Source of the DNA: CAUZIZ01 sp965218775
GTDB lineage: Bacteria; Acidobacteriota; UBA6911; RPQK01; JAJDTT01
DNA: 64,000 bases
NCBI GenBank assembly: GCA_965218775.1
Contig: CBDCLS010000006.1
Span: forward strand, 310,001-374,000
Direction: 5' to 3'
Shown here one piece after another: positions 44,468-54,468 of the stretch. The position numbers were made by a program, and so were the translations under genes. The notes under the pieces were generated by a model, which saw nothing but the letters and a program-made list of their open reading frames with translations, had not been told where the DNA came from and did not search any database. The number at the start of each line of letters is the position of its first letter. Position 1 is the first letter of the stretch.

Positions 44468-47350
44468 ATGTTGCCCAAGCCCTCTCGCATCACCTCAATA
44501 ATCGTGCTTCTGTGGCTGACGGTTGGTCTCTGCGCCAGTTCATCGATCCTGGCCCAGCCCGCTGTCTCCACGGACTCCCTCCCACTGGATCCGGGACTAA
44601 CCAAGGGCCAGCTCGACAACGGTCTGACCTATCTCATCCGCACCCATCGCAAGCCTGAGAATCGAGCCAAACTGTGGCTGGCTGTCAATGCTGGTTCGTT
44701 GCAGGAGGACGATGACCAGCTGGGCCTCGCGCACTTCCTGGAGCACATGGCCTTCAACGGAACCGAGCGCTTCAAGAAACAGGAGATTGTCGACTATCTG
44801 GAAGGTATTGGCATGCGTTTCGGACCTGATCTGAACGCCTACACTTCCTTTGATGAAACCGTCTACATGCTGGAAGTTCCTTCGGACGATCCGCAGATTC
44901 TAGAGAAGGCGTTCCTGATTCTCCACGAGTGGGCCCAGGGGGTATCCATGGACAAGGAAGAAGTCGAGAAGGAGCGGGGCGTGGTTCTCGAGGAAAGGCG
45001 ACAGGGTCTGGGTGCGCGGGCTCGGATTCGAGACAAACAACTGCCGGTGATTCTACACGGGTCCCACTATGCGGACCGTCTCCCAATCGGAACCGAGGAG
45101 ATCCTCAAGAGCGCTCCCCCAGAGACGATGCGTCGATTCTACAGGAATTGGTATCGTCCCGATCTGATGGCCATCATCGCGGTGGGAGACTTCGACAAAG
45201 CCAAAATTGAAGCTCAGATCAAAGAACGCTTTTCAGATTTGAAGGGGCCGGCCGCCCCGCCGGAGCGGATTCTGTATCCGGTTCCAGGACATGAGGAAAC
45301 CCTGGTGGCGATCGCAACCGATCCCGAACTTCCGGTGACCGCCGTTTCAATCCTCAAGAAGCTCCCCAAGCTATCGCAGGGCAGCGCGGCTGACTACCGC
45401 GAGTACCTGCTGCATCAGCTGTATCACTCCATGCTCAATGCGCGCCTGGATGAACTACGACAAAAAGCAGATGCCCCCTTCAGATTCGCGGCATCCCAGT
45501 CTGACTATTCGAGCGTACGGACGGCCCATCTCCTGACCCGAGTCGTGATGGTCAAGCAGAACCAGGTCGATCGTGGCGTCAAGGCCTTGCTCACAGAGAT
45601 CGAGCGGGTGGCACGAAGCGGGTTTCTGGACTCGGAGTTGGAGCGCGTCAAGAAGGAATTGCTTCGGTCTTATCAAAGTAGCGCCGCGGAAAAGGACAAG
45701 AAACCTTCCAGGGTCTATGCCTCCGAAATGCTGCGCCACTTCTTGCAGGGTGAAAGCGTGCCAGGCATCGAGTACGAGCTTCAGTTGTTGGAGCGCTTCC
45801 TGCCGACCATCTCGACCAACGATCTGAATACGCTGGCCCGGCAATGGAATCAGAAGGGCAGCCGAGTCATCACGGTCTCGGCTCCCGAGGGTGGCAAGGT
45901 CCCCAGCAAGGAAGACCTCCTGGCGCTGTTGGACCAGAGCCAGAGTCAGGAGGTCGCAGCCTACGTCGATAGCACCAGGGCCGAGCCTCTCGTCCCCACG
46001 GCCCCGACTTCTGGCAAGATCGTGGAGGAATCCACGATTCCCGAGATCGGCGTCACGCAGTGGAAGCTATCCAACGGAGCCAGAGTCCTGCTCAAGCCCA
46101 CCGATTTCAAGAACGACGAGATCCTCCTGTCGGGCTTCAGCCCCGGCGGTCACTCGCTCGTCTCGGATGAGGACCTATGGTCGGCCCAGTTTGCTGATGC
46201 GGTGGTCGGGGCCGGCGGCGTCGGGCAGTTCAACGCCGTCGAGCTGAGAAAGGCACTCGCTGGGAAACTCGCCCGCGCCTCAGTTTCCATCTCCGAACTG
46301 GAGGAATCTGTGCGAGGAAGTGCTTCTCCCGAAGACGTCGAGGCGATGTTTCAACTGCTCTATCTCCGGTTCACCTCGCCACGCAAGGACTCCGAGGCCT
46401 TTGCCTCGTGGAAAGCCAATACCCAGGAGTGGATCCTGAACCGACTCAAGACCCCCGAAGCAGTCTTCAGAGACAAGCTACAAAAGGTCCTCACCCAGAA
46501 ACATCCGCGCCGCCTTCCGCCCACCAAGGAGAACCTGGACCAGGTAGACCTGGATAAGGCCATGGAGATCTATCGCGATCGCTTTCGTGACGCCGGTGAT
46601 TTCACTTTCGTGCTGGTTGGAAATCTGGATCTACAGCATCTCAAGCCACTCATCCTCAAGTACCTGGGAGGACTTCCCGGAAGTGACCGCCAGGAAAGCT
46701 GGCGTGACGTTCGAGTTGAGAGACCCACTGGCGTCACCAAGTTCGAGGTAAAAAAAGGACTCGAGCCCAAGAGCCAGGTCTATATTCGTTTCATGGGTGA
46801 GGGAGAATGGACCCGTCAGAATCAGCACGATCTGGCCTCCCTGTCCCAGGTACTGGGCATCCGGCTGCGCGAAGTGCTGCGGGAAGACATGGGGGGAACC
46901 TATGGCGTGCGGGTGGGCGGAGCGCTTAGCCGGAGGCCTCGAGAGACGTATTCATTTACCATTTCCTTTGGCTGTGGCCCCGAGAACGTCGACACCCTGA
47001 CCAGCGCCCTGCTTTCAGAAATTGAAACCATCAAGAAGGAAGGTATCGGGGAGGACTACCTGGTAAAAGTCAGGGAAAGCCAAACTCGTAAGCGCGAAGT
47101 CGACCTCAAGAGTAACCGTTTCTGGAGCGGACAGTTGGCCGCCTACTCGCGCTACGACATGGACCCTCGGCTGATTCTGGACTACGAGACGCTGGTCACG
47201 AGCGTGAGTTCACCTCGGATTCAGGAGACCGCCAAGCGATATCTTCAGACCGATCGCTACGTTATCGGCGTCCTCTACCCCGAGAAGGCCACCGAGGACG
47301 CGCAGCACAAGGATGACACCCGAAGACTGGCCACCGATGGGATTTTCTAG
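44468..47350 (+). CDS. M16-family zinc metallopeptidase, exported
   Basis: 960 residues, two-domain pitrilysin/insulinase type. Signal peptide at the N-terminus (IIVLLWLTVGLCASSSILAQ). The inverted zinc motif HFLEH is at 89-93, with the third ligand region EKERGVVLEERR downstream. The second M16 half (EIGVTQWKLSNGARVLLKPTDFKNDEI onwards) lacks the zinc motif, as usual, and ends with the C-terminal M16_C domain (GGTYGVRVGGALSRRPRETYSFTISFGC). Ribosome site AGGAG precedes the ATG. Probably degrades peptides in the periplasm. Confidence 0.93.
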   Translation: MLPKPSRITSIIVLLWLTVGLCASSSILAQPAVSTDSLPLDPGLTKGQLDNGLTYLIRTHRKPENRAKLWLAVNAGSLQEDDDQLGLAHFLEHMAFNGTERFKKQEIVDYLEGIGMRFGPDLNAYTSFDETVYMLEVPSDDPQILEKAFLILHEWAQGVSMDKEEVEKERGVVLEERRQGLGARARIRDKQLPVILHGSHYADRLPIGTEEILKSAPPETMRRFYRNWYRPDLMAIIAVGDFDKAKIEAQIKERFSDLKGPAAPPERILYPVPGHEETLVAIATDPELPVTAVSILKKLPKLSQGSAADYREYLLHQLYHSMLNARLDELRQKADAPFRFAASQSDYSSVRTAHLLTRVVMVKQNQVDRGVKALLTEIERVARSGFLDSELERVKKELLRSYQSSAAEKDKKPSRVYASEMLRHFLQGESVPGIEYELQLLERFLPTISTNDLNTLARQWNQKGSRVITVSAPEGGKVPSKEDLLALLDQSQSQEVAAYVDSTRAEPLVPTAPTSGKIVEESTIPEIGVTQWKLSNGARVLLKPTDFKNDEILLSGFSPGGHSLVSDEDLWSAQFADAVVGAGGVGQFNAVELRKALAGKLARASVSISELEESVRGSASPEDVEAMFQLLYLRFTSPRKDSEAFASWKANTQEWILNRLKTPEAVFRDKLQKVLTQKHPRRLPPTKENLDQVDLDKAMEIYRDRFRDAGDFTFVLVGNLDLQHLKPLILKYLGGLPGSDRQESWRDVRVERPTGVTKFEVKKGLEPKSQVYIRFMGEGEWTRQNQHDLASLSQVLGIRLREVLREDMGGTYGVRVGGALSRRPRETYSFTISFGCGPENVDTLTSALLSEIETIKKEGIGEDYLVKVRESQTRKREVDLKSNRFWSGQLAAYSRYDMDPRLILDYETLVTSVSSPRIQETAKRYLQTDRYVIGVLYPEKATEDAQHKDDTRRLATDGIF

Positions 47351-47369
47351 GGACGTTCGTCCCCATTTC

Positions 47370-48580
47370 TCAGGGAAACAGCTTATCCACAACATGCGTC
47401 ACTACTTCCCATGGGTTTCGATCCTGGACCAGGGCCGGGAACATTCCGGCGAGTAGGCCCCAGAGGAAGCTCCAGACAACGCTGACTCGAAAGAGCACTC
47501 CCCCTGGCGAGCTCCTGGCCACCGCCACCACCAGGAACGGCAAGATCGGAACCAGGTAGCGCCCAGCCAGGCCGGTGCCCGCCTGCCACTCTTCATAGAA
47601 GGCGTGTAGCAGGAAAAAAGCCATCAGTGGAATGTAGACGGAGAGGGACTTGCGGTGCCTGAGTTCCCAGAGACCCCAGGCTAGAAAAGGAAAGAACAAG
47701 AGGATCCCTTTGCTCGGTGAAAGCAGCAGACCCAGCATTCCATCGAAGGGCCAGTCGAAGCCAAGGTGGCTGCCGGAGTGGAAGAAGCTGAAGTGCCCGA
47801 CTTCCCGGAACAGGTACTGGACGCTCAAGACCGTGACGATCAGCCCCAGTGCACCAGCAGCAACCAGAGAACAGCCGTCCTTGAGCCTCTTTTCCCAGAT
47901 CGCTACACACCCCATGGCAATCGGCACCACGGCGAAAGGATACTTGAGGAGAGCTCCCGAGAAGCCTAGAACGCTGACCGCCGCCGAGCCCCGGAATTGG
48001 AGCATTGCTATCCAGATGGACGTCACCCAAGGCTCGGTCCACAGATCCCGAGAGTAACACCACAGCGGCGTCGCTAGAGCCAGAGCCAGTAACCAAAGGC
48101 TACCCAGAGAGAATCGGCGGCCGAACCACAACAGCGCAGTCAGAGTCACGATCTGGGTCATCCAAATACAGACTGGCTCGACCCAGGACGTTCCTCGAAA
48201 GGGCCAAGTCACGGCCGCCAGCAGCAGGGCGAAGAACGGGGAATGCGTCCCCCTCTCTCTGCCCAGCCGATCTCGATCTGCGTGGTGGTCGATCTGGACT
48301 CCCCGGAAACGAGCCCCCAGATCCCAATCCCCCCGCTCCGCCTGCTGATAGTTGTTGGCAAGATCGAAGTCTCCGTCCTCAATCAAGCTGTTGACAGACA
48401 CTAGATTAGATAGTGGGGTGAGTCCCCGGAAAGCACCAGGGGAGGAGCCAGCACCACCGGTCCAATTCGCAGGTGTGCCAATCCCTCCAGGACTCCCGGG
48501 TCGATGGTCGTATGCACCAACCCGGAGAAAAGGTATAAGAGGATGACGGCTATTTCAGTGCGAGACAAAGATCGACCCAT
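47370..48580 (-). CDS. multi-pass membrane glycosyltransferase-like protein (frameshifted)
   Basis: About 400 residues when joined. ATG 48580 starts MGRSLSRTEIAVILLYLFSG and reaches LVLSGDSPHYLI, then TAG at 48401-48403. The next frame resumes with VSVNSLIEDGDFDLANNYQQ, which is the natural continuation, so one base is missing at about 48402-48406. The protein has about ten membrane segments and an early acidic loop. This is the general layout of GT-C type enzymes that use lipid-linked sugars (GT39/GT83-like), but I cannot name a family. Faces the flippase gene across a repeat-filled gap. Confidence 0.7.
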
Positions 48581-48587
48581 TTTGAGT

Positions 48588-48738
48588 AAGTTCCAAGTCC
48601 CAGGGGACCAAGTTCCAATTAAACCCCAAGCACCAATTCCCAAACCAGTACAGTTTGCTTTGGTAAACCGGAGCTCACCCTTCCCTTGGGACCTGGATCC
48701 TGGGATTTTGCTTGGTTCTTGGGACCTTGGGACTTAGA
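48588..48738. repeat. degenerate inverted array of CCAAGTTCC / TTGGGAC motifs
   Basis: 48588-48650 is built from CCAAG, TTCCAA and CCCAA phrases. 48682-48738 is built from their complements (TTGGGACCT, CTTGGTTCTTGGGACC, TTGGGACTT). The two arms can pair imperfectly across about 30 bp. This short-period filler sits exactly between two divergent membrane-protein genes and gives a spurious N-terminal extension to the second. Confidence 0.55.
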
Positions 48739-48754
48739 ACCTTATTCTATTGAC

Positions 48755-50002
48755 GTGATTGCATACAATGCGGCTGCTCAACTGGCGGGGCTCTTCAGCA
48801 CGGCCTTGCTTCAGGCCTTCCTTGGAATCATCGCCGCACGGTTCCTGGGAGTCGAGGACTTCGGGAAATTCGCGTTTGCCTGGGCAATTACCCAGATTCT
48901 GGTGGCCAGTGGGGACTTGGGGCTGCACAATACCGCCATTCGGAGAATCTCGTCAGATCCCGATCAGTCTCTCGACCTCTTCTCCGGATTCTATTCCCTC
49001 AAACTGCTTTTGTCTGCCGGCCTGCTGGCCTTGATGCTACTTCTTGCCTTCTTGATCGGTGATTCCGAGGAGATGCGTTTGGCCTTGCTGCTGTTTGGCT
49101 TGGGAACGGTTGCGCACTCGACCAACCTGTCCCTGAACATCGCCTTTCAGGCTCACGGCAAACTTTACCTGGCCAGTCTCAACGGTGTTCTAATATCGGC
49201 CTTTCAGTTTGTCTTTGGCATCGGCCTGCTTCTGTCAGGCGGGAAGCTGATTTCCCTGGGATTGGCCTATGCGCTGGCAACCTCGTTGGCCCTGACCATC
49301 AATTACCGGACCTTTGAGCGAAGAGTGCACAAGGCAAAACTGGGCGGTACCTCCTATTGGAGGGAAATGATCCGGGAATCCCTTCCGGTTGGCCTGGGTA
49401 GCCTCTTCTATGCGACTTCGTCCAAAGTCCCAATCACACTGCTTCCGATTCTTGCCAACAATTTCCAAACCGGGCTCTTCTCCGCAGCCTTTCGAGTGAC
49501 CTCGGTCCTGGCCAACATCCCAGTAGCGATACTCAGTGCGGTTCTACCCGTGATGGCTTCACGTCAAGGAGATCGAAGGCGGGTGCGTTCGCTGCTGGCG
49601 AAGTCGTCTCTGTGGATGGCTGCCTCATCTCTGATCCTGACGCTGTTGTTGCTCCGCTTTTCAACCGAACTGGTCGTATTCCTTTTTGGACAGGATTACT
49701 CCTCATCCGGCGAGATTCTGGCGATCCTGGCTTGGAGCCTCCCTCCAATCTTTGTGGGGATGGCCTTCAGCAATGTCATCCTGAGCCAGCGAGAACTGAT
49801 CCGGTTCTTTCCGCTGGTCAGGGGTGTCGCGGCGTTGGTGGCAGTGGTAGCCAGTCTGCTGTTGATTTCCGAAATGGAGAGTTACGGGGCAGCGCTGGCA
49901 AGTCTCATCTTAGAGATAGTCCTTGCGGTCTTGTGTATCGCGGCTTCGGCGCGCTTTCTCTTGACCGCCTCCAGGACCACAAAGGAACCAGATATTCAAT
50001 AG
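48755..50002 (+). CDS. oligosaccharide flippase (Wzx-like, MOP superfamily)
   Basis: About 415 residues from GTG 48755 (VIAYNAAAQLAGLFSTALLQAFLGIIAARFLGVEDFGKFAFAW); an ATG at 48686 would encode repeat-derived filler (GPGSWDFAWFLGPWDLE) and is rejected. Twelve or so membrane helices in the polysaccharide-biosynthesis/PST arrangement. It would flip undecaprenyl-linked sugar units to the periplasm. It is therefore a second polysaccharide route beside the Wzm/Wzt exporter. No clear ribosome site is visible. Confidence 0.85.
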   Translation: MIAYNAAAQLAGLFSTALLQAFLGIIAARFLGVEDFGKFAFAWAITQILVASGDLGLHNTAIRRISSDPDQSLDLFSGFYSLKLLLSAGLLALMLLLAFLIGDSEEMRLALLLFGLGTVAHSTNLSLNIAFQAHGKLYLASLNGVLISAFQFVFGIGLLLSGGKLISLGLAYALATSLALTINYRTFERRVHKAKLGGTSYWREMIRESLPVGLGSLFYATSSKVPITLLPILANNFQTGLFSAAFRVTSVLANIPVAILSAVLPVMASRQGDRRRVRSLLAKSSLWMAASSLILTLLLLRFSTELVVFLFGQDYSSSGEILAILAWSLPPIFVGMAFSNVILSQRELIRFFPLVRGVAALVAVVASLLLISEMESYGAALASLILEIVLAVLCIAASARFLLTASRTTKEPDIQ

Positions 50003-50030
50003 GAAAACAATCAAAGATCCGGGTGCCCAG

Positions 50031-50426
50031 TCAGAACAGGTTGTCGGTATCGGCAGCTGATCCTGGCCCAGCACCGCCCTCTTCGCCGAGGGAATTCTCG
50101 ATAGAATCAGGGTCCTCGCCCGATTCAAGTCGGTCGACTACTTCGTTGAATTCGGGGCCCATATCCTCGCCTAGTTCCCCCCCGAGTCGCTTCATCATTC
50201 TTGCCATCGCGACCGGATCATTCTCATCGAGATCACCCCATTTTTCAGGGTCAGCTAGACCCTCGATCCGGCTCTCCTCGGAACGCTGCATTGAGACCCG
50301 GGAAACGAGCTGCTCCAAAACATCGCTTCCACAGCGACAACGAGTCCCCTCGGCATCAGCCATTCTCCAGAAAAATCGCGAAAACCGCCTTCCGCAGCCG
50401 TGGCAGAGGTACTCGTAGACGGGCAT
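50031..50426 (-). CDS. FmdB-type zinc-ribbon protein
   Basis: 131 residues from ATG 50426 (MPVYEYLCHGCGRRFSRFF). Cysteine pairs CHGC and CRCG form the FmdB/CxxC_CxxC_SSSS zinc ribbon. The rest is acidic and disordered-looking (Asp/Glu-rich, ending DTDNLF). The family is thought to be regulatory; no target can be named. The gene is opposite in strand to both neighbours. Confidence 0.85.
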   Translation of the reverse strand: MPVYEYLCHGCGRRFSRFFWRMADAEGTRCRCGSDVLEQLVSRVSMQRSEESRIEGLADPEKWGDLDENDPVAMARMMKRLGGELGEDMGPEFNEVVDRLESGEDPDSIENSLGEEGGAGPGSAADTDNLF

Positions 50427-50506
50427 TCTCGCATTATAGTCGATGCCTGAGCCGGAGGACCAATTTGACCACCCTTCGGCGATTCTGTCACAATCCCTCG
50501 ACCCCA

Positions 50507-51487
50507 ATGTCGCAGCGACTAAGGACCGCGCTCAAACTACTTCTTACCTTCGCGCTTCTCGTCATAGTCATATCCCGGATGGAGCTGGAGAAGTTCTCCG
50601 AGACCCTTTCCTCGATGGACCCGAGCTGGGTGCTTCTTGCCCTCTCTCTGCAGCTCCTGGCCGCTTTTCCAGCGGTCCAGAGATGGCGCCTGATTCTGCG
50701 GAGTTTCGAGGTTCGGATGGGTTTCCTACCGCTGCTGAAGCTAGCCCTGATCGGAAGCTTCTTCAACCTGTTTCTCCCCACCGGCATCGGGGGTGACTTC
50801 ATCCGCGGCTTCTACCTTGCAAGAAACGTCGGGCGGGGAGTCTCCAGTATCCTCACCACGATTCTCTTGGAGCGCAGCAGCGGTCTCTGCGCTCTGCTGT
50901 TGATCGGAACGATTTCCTCAGCCCTGTCCGGCCTTGAAATCTCTGGTTTCCCGGCCGTCTACCTCTTTCTGATACTTCTGACCGGCTACACCTTGATCAA
51001 TCTGTTGTTATTCTTGCCCTGGATCCACACACAAATAGATTTCCTGTTGAAAAGGTGGGGGTTCGACTCGCTCGCCGCCAGGATGGAGTTGATCTACCAA
51101 GGACTTCAGGCCCTGCGAAGAGACGGGAAGACACTGGGGGGAAGTCTCGTACTCTCCCTTATTGTGCAGTTCAACTCCATCCTCATCGTATGGATCCTGG
51201 CCCAGGCAATCGGGGCAACCGCTTCCTTCTCAACCTTCTTGATTTTCATCCCACTCATCAACCTGACCCTCATGATCCCGCTGACGATAGGCGGTATCGG
51301 TCTGCGCGAGGGAGCCTACTATCTGCTTTTCGCCCAGGTGGGTCTACCCGCTGAGATGTCGGTCACCCTCTCCCTGATGACCTACCTGGTGCTCCTTCTA
51401 GCAGGCTTACCCGGAGCCCTCTTCTATACGCTTCACAAGAAGGAAGAGGACTTCACGAAATTCGCAACCCGGGCGGAGGTACCGTGA
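50507..51487 (+). CDS. YbhN/UPF0104-family membrane protein (flippase-like)
   Basis: 326 residues from ATG 50507. The family pattern includes LKLALIGSFFNLFLPTGIGGDFIRGFYLARNVGRG ... ILLERSSGLCALLL ... PLTIGGIGLREGAYYLLFAQVGLP. Eight membrane helices. Relatives include the lysyl-phosphatidylglycerol synthase membrane domain and AglD-like proteins, so a role in moving or modifying lipid-linked sugars is possible. The stop overlaps the next gene's GTG (GTGA). Confidence 0.85.
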   Translation: MSQRLRTALKLLLTFALLVIVISRMELEKFSETLSSMDPSWVLLALSLQLLAAFPAVQRWRLILRSFEVRMGFLPLLKLALIGSFFNLFLPTGIGGDFIRGFYLARNVGRGVSSILTTILLERSSGLCALLLIGTISSALSGLEISGFPAVYLFLILLTGYTLINLLLFLPWIHTQIDFLLKRWGFDSLAARMELIYQGLQALRRDGKTLGGSLVLSLIVQFNSILIVWILAQAIGATASFSTFLIFIPLINLTLMIPLTIGGIGLREGAYYLLFAQVGLPAEMSVTLSLMTYLVLLLAGLPGALFYTLHKKEEDFTKFATRAEVP

Positions 51488-52434
51488 GAATCCTGTTGAC
51501 AGGAGGAGCTGGATTCATTGGCTCCCACCTGGCCGAACGATTTCTCGATCGGCGTGAAGACCTTGTCATCTTGGACAACCTTGACGCTTTCTACGATCCT
51601 TCAATCAAAGAGTGCAATCTGAAGAAGGTACGCGCCCAGGGCGAGTTCATCCTCTACCGGGAAAACCTGCTCGACCAGGAGGTTCTTCTGAGGGTGTTTG
51701 AGCAGCACCGACCTCAGGTCGTGGTACATCTGGCCGCTCGTGCCGGAGTGCGCCCCTCCCTGATTGAGCCGGAACTCTATTGCGAGGTTAATATCACCGG
51801 GACGGTTCGCTTGTTGGACCTGGCCCAGAAATTCAAAGTCGAGCATTTCATATTCGGCAGTTCCTCATCAGTCTACGGGGCCCAGAGCAGATCCCCTTTC
51901 CAAGAGGACGACCCTGTGCCCCATCCCATCTCCCCATATGCTGCCACCAAGCGGGCAGGAGAACTTCTCGCCTTTGTCTACTCTCACAACCACGCTCTAC
52001 CCGTCACTTGCCTGCGCTTCTTCACCGTCTACGGACCTCGACAGCGGCCCGAGATGGCCATTCACAGCTTCACGCGCAAAGTGTGGAGTGGAGAGGAGAT
52101 AGAGGTCTATCACCGGGGCGAATCAGAACGCGACTACACCTACGTCGACGACATTGTTCAGGGCATCCTGGCGGCCCTGGACCATCCTTCAGGATTTGAA
52201 ATCTTCAATCTGGGTAACTCCCGAACGATTCGCCTGCTCGATCTGATCCATCTAATTGAGCAGAACCTCGGCAGGAAAGCCCGAATTCGTCTGATGCCGG
52301 CTCAGCCCGGGGACGTCCCCTTGACCCATGCCGACATATCGCGGGCCAAAGAACGACTGGGATACTCGCCTGCCACACCGATCGAGGAAGGTATTTCGCG
52401 CTTCGTGGATTGGTTCCTGGCGGAGCAGTCTTGA
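51484..52434 (+). CDS. NAD-dependent sugar-nucleotide epimerase/dehydratase
   Basis: 316 residues, extended SDR. Rossmann motif TGGAGFIGSHLAERF at the N-terminus; the active-site SSSSVYG and YAATK are present. RQRPEMAIHSFTRKVWSGEEIEVY and RDYTYVDDIVQGILAAL are closest in style to UDP-glucuronate 4-epimerases, but UDP-glucose 4-epimerase is not excluded. Starts at GTG overlapping the YbhN-like gene. It supplies a sugar nucleotide for the polysaccharide group. Confidence 0.9.
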   Translation: MRILLTGGAGFIGSHLAERFLDRREDLVILDNLDAFYDPSIKECNLKKVRAQGEFILYRENLLDQEVLLRVFEQHRPQVVVHLAARAGVRPSLIEPELYCEVNITGTVRLLDLAQKFKVEHFIFGSSSSVYGAQSRSPFQEDDPVPHPISPYAATKRAGELLAFVYSHNHALPVTCLRFFTVYGPRQRPEMAIHSFTRKVWSGEEIEVYHRGESERDYTYVDDIVQGILAALDHPSGFEIFNLGNSRTIRLLDLIHLIEQNLGRKARIRLMPAQPGDVPLTHADISRAKERLGYSPATPIEEGISRFVDWFLAEQS

Positions 52435-52444
52435 TGGATGAGGT

Positions 52445-53395
52445 TCAGCTCAGGCCGGTTATCTCGAAAACCAGGACACGGTTGTCCTTTTCGTCCGTCA
52501 CGTAGGCATGTCGACCGTCGGGGGAGAGCTGGATATCGATCGGCTTCTTTCCCAACTTGATGCTCTGGATCTTTTCGAACTCGGGACTCAGTATGCTCAA
52601 GGTTCGGCTCCCCGTCTCGACCACGAAGATATGGCCCTGCTGGTTGACGCTGATCGAAAAAGGCTTTTGGCCGACCCGAACCCTGCGTATCTCCTGCAGA
52701 TCGATCACATCGACCACTGAGAGGTCGTGAGATCCACTGTTGGAAACGTAGAGGGTATCCCCGTCCGAAGTAATGGCGATACCATCGGGGCTAAGCCCAA
52801 CCGGAATCTGCTTCCTGATCGTGAGCGTATTGACGTCGATCACGTAGAGCTCGTTCGACCCTCCGCAGACCACAAAGAGCAGATCTCCGAGGGGTGATAC
52901 GACTGCCGCTATGGGACGGACGCCCATCTCGATGGTCCTGGTAATCCGATGTGACGAGGTATCGATCACATCCACACGGCCTATCTTTCCTCGCCCGTAG
53001 TTGGTCACAAAAACAGATTGGCCCTTGGGTGAAATGGCAATATTGCTTGGCCTTCCTCCGACTTTGATGTCGTCGAGAATGTCGTAGCTCTTGGTGTCGA
53101 TAACCTTGACCAGACCGGAGCGCAGGTTGGTGACAAAGATCTTGTCTCCCAGCGGAGAAACCACAATTCCTAAAGGCTCGTAGCCAGCATAGAACTTCTT
53201 CTCGCTCTTGTTCGACAAACAGTCGACAACGGAGACCTCGTTCGATGCGAAATTGGTGACGAACAAAAAGCGACCATCTGGACTCATGGAGGAGAAGGTA
53301 GGAGACTTCCCCACCTTCAACTTCTTGACAGGGGTCACCTGAACGGCGGCCGATGTAACCAACGCCAATAGGCCGAAAAGAATTACTTTTCTCAT
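52445..53395 (-). CDS. YVTN-type beta-propeller exported protein
   Basis: 316 residues with signal peptide (MRKVILFGLLALVTSAAVQV). Seven repeats of about 42 residues of the form SPDGRFLFVTNFASNEVSVVD, SPLGDKIFVTNLRSGLVKVID, SPKGQSVFVTNYGRGKIGRVDVID, ending SPDGRHAYVTDEKDNRVLVFE. These make a closed seven-bladed propeller. Possible roles are binding or cofactor shielding; none can be fixed. Isolated between the epimerase (convergent) and folD. Confidence 0.88.
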   Translation of the reverse strand: MRKVILFGLLALVTSAAVQVTPVKKLKVGKSPTFSSMSPDGRFLFVTNFASNEVSVVDCLSNKSEKKFYAGYEPLGIVVSPLGDKIFVTNLRSGLVKVIDTKSYDILDDIKVGGRPSNIAISPKGQSVFVTNYGRGKIGRVDVIDTSSHRITRTIEMGVRPIAAVVSPLGDLLFVVCGGSNELYVIDVNTLTIRKQIPVGLSPDGIAITSDGDTLYVSNSGSHDLSVVDVIDLQEIRRVRVGQKPFSISVNQQGHIFVVETGSRTLSILSPEFEKIQSIKLGKKPIDIQLSPDGRHAYVTDEKDNRVLVFEITGLS

Positions 53396-53443
53396 CTCAG
53401 TGTATCCCCATCATAGATAGACATTGCTAACGATTCACGCTCA

Positions 53444-54388
53444 TTAGGAGCTGACCATTGCCTGGACAGCGGGGTCGCGTCGCAGGAGACAGGCACGGAG
53501 CGTGTTCTTCATCAGTAGCGCGATCGTGAGTGGACCCACCCCTCCCGGGACAGGCGTTAGCGCGGCAGCGATACCCAGCGGATCTCGAGGATGGACATCC
53601 CCCACCAGGGTGTAACCCTTTTTGTCGAACTGATCCAGTCGGGCTGAACCCACCCCGTACAGATTCGCGACCTGTTCGCGACCCTTGACGCGGTTGATTC
53701 CCACATCCACGACAACCGCTCCCTCTTTGATGTAGTCTCGGGTCAGCATGGCCGGTCGGCCGATGGCGGCAATCAGGATGTCCGCTCGTCGGCACACTTC
53801 GGGGAGATCACGGGTTCGAGAGTGACAGAGCGTCACAGTCGCGTGCTGATGGAGCAGGAGCACGGCAACCGGCTTTCCGACGATGTTGCTACGGCCTACT
53901 ACAACCGCCTCTGCGCCCTTTATGGCAACCCCCTCGCGTTGTAGCAACTCCAGAATCCCCAAGGGGGTGCAGGGGGCAAGTCCGGGGTTTCCGGCAAGCA
54001 GCCGACCTACATTGACCGGGTGGAAACCGTCTACATCCTTGGCGGGATCCACTGCCGAGAGAACCCGTTCAGTGTCGATCTGGTCGGGTAGTGGTAGCTG
54101 GACCAGGATGGCATCGATTTCCTCCCGGGAGTTCAGCCCTCGGATGACCTCCAACAAATGCTCGGTGGTCGTTTCCGAGGGCAGATCGAGCTGCTCCGAG
54201 CGCATTCCCAGCTCGGCACAAGTTCGAGCCTTGCTTCGAACATAGATCCGGGACGCTGCATCATCCCCTACTAGCACCACAGCAAGTCCTGGCACCAGGC
54301 CTTGAGCGCGCACCTCTTCAATCTCCTGCAACACTTCTGCCTTGATTTCGTTGGCTGTTTTCTTACCGTCGAGGAGGCGAGTTTCCAT
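53444..54388 (-). CDS. folD: methylenetetrahydrofolate dehydrogenase/cyclohydrolase FolD
   Basis: 314 residues, slightly longer than usual. YVRSKARTCAELGM holds the catalytic Lys. QLPLPDQIDTERVLSAVDPAKDVDGFHPVNVGRL, PCTPLGILELL and VVVGRSNIVGKPVAVLLL (NADP-binding) are the signature stretches, and PVPGGVGPLTIALLMKNTL is close to the end. It interconverts 5,10-methylene- and 10-formyl-tetrahydrofolate in the cytoplasm. About 80 bp after asnS on the same strand. Confidence 0.96.
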   Translation of the reverse strand: METRLLDGKKTANEIKAEVLQEIEEVRAQGLVPGLAVVLVGDDAASRIYVRSKARTCAELGMRSEQLDLPSETTTEHLLEVIRGLNSREEIDAILVQLPLPDQIDTERVLSAVDPAKDVDGFHPVNVGRLLAGNPGLAPCTPLGILELLQREGVAIKGAEAVVVGRSNIVGKPVAVLLLHQHATVTLCHSRTRDLPEVCRRADILIAAIGRPAMLTRDYIKEGAVVVDVGINRVKGREQVANLYGVGSARLDQFDKKGYTLVGDVHPRDPLGIAAALTPVPGGVGPLTIALLMKNTLRACLLRRDPAVQAMVSS

Positions 54389-54468
54389 TGGCGTCTTTGA
54401 GAGATGATATCAGAAAGCAGGCAGCGCTAAGCGGCAGGTCAAGAGGCTACAGGTTGCAGGTTAGCAGG

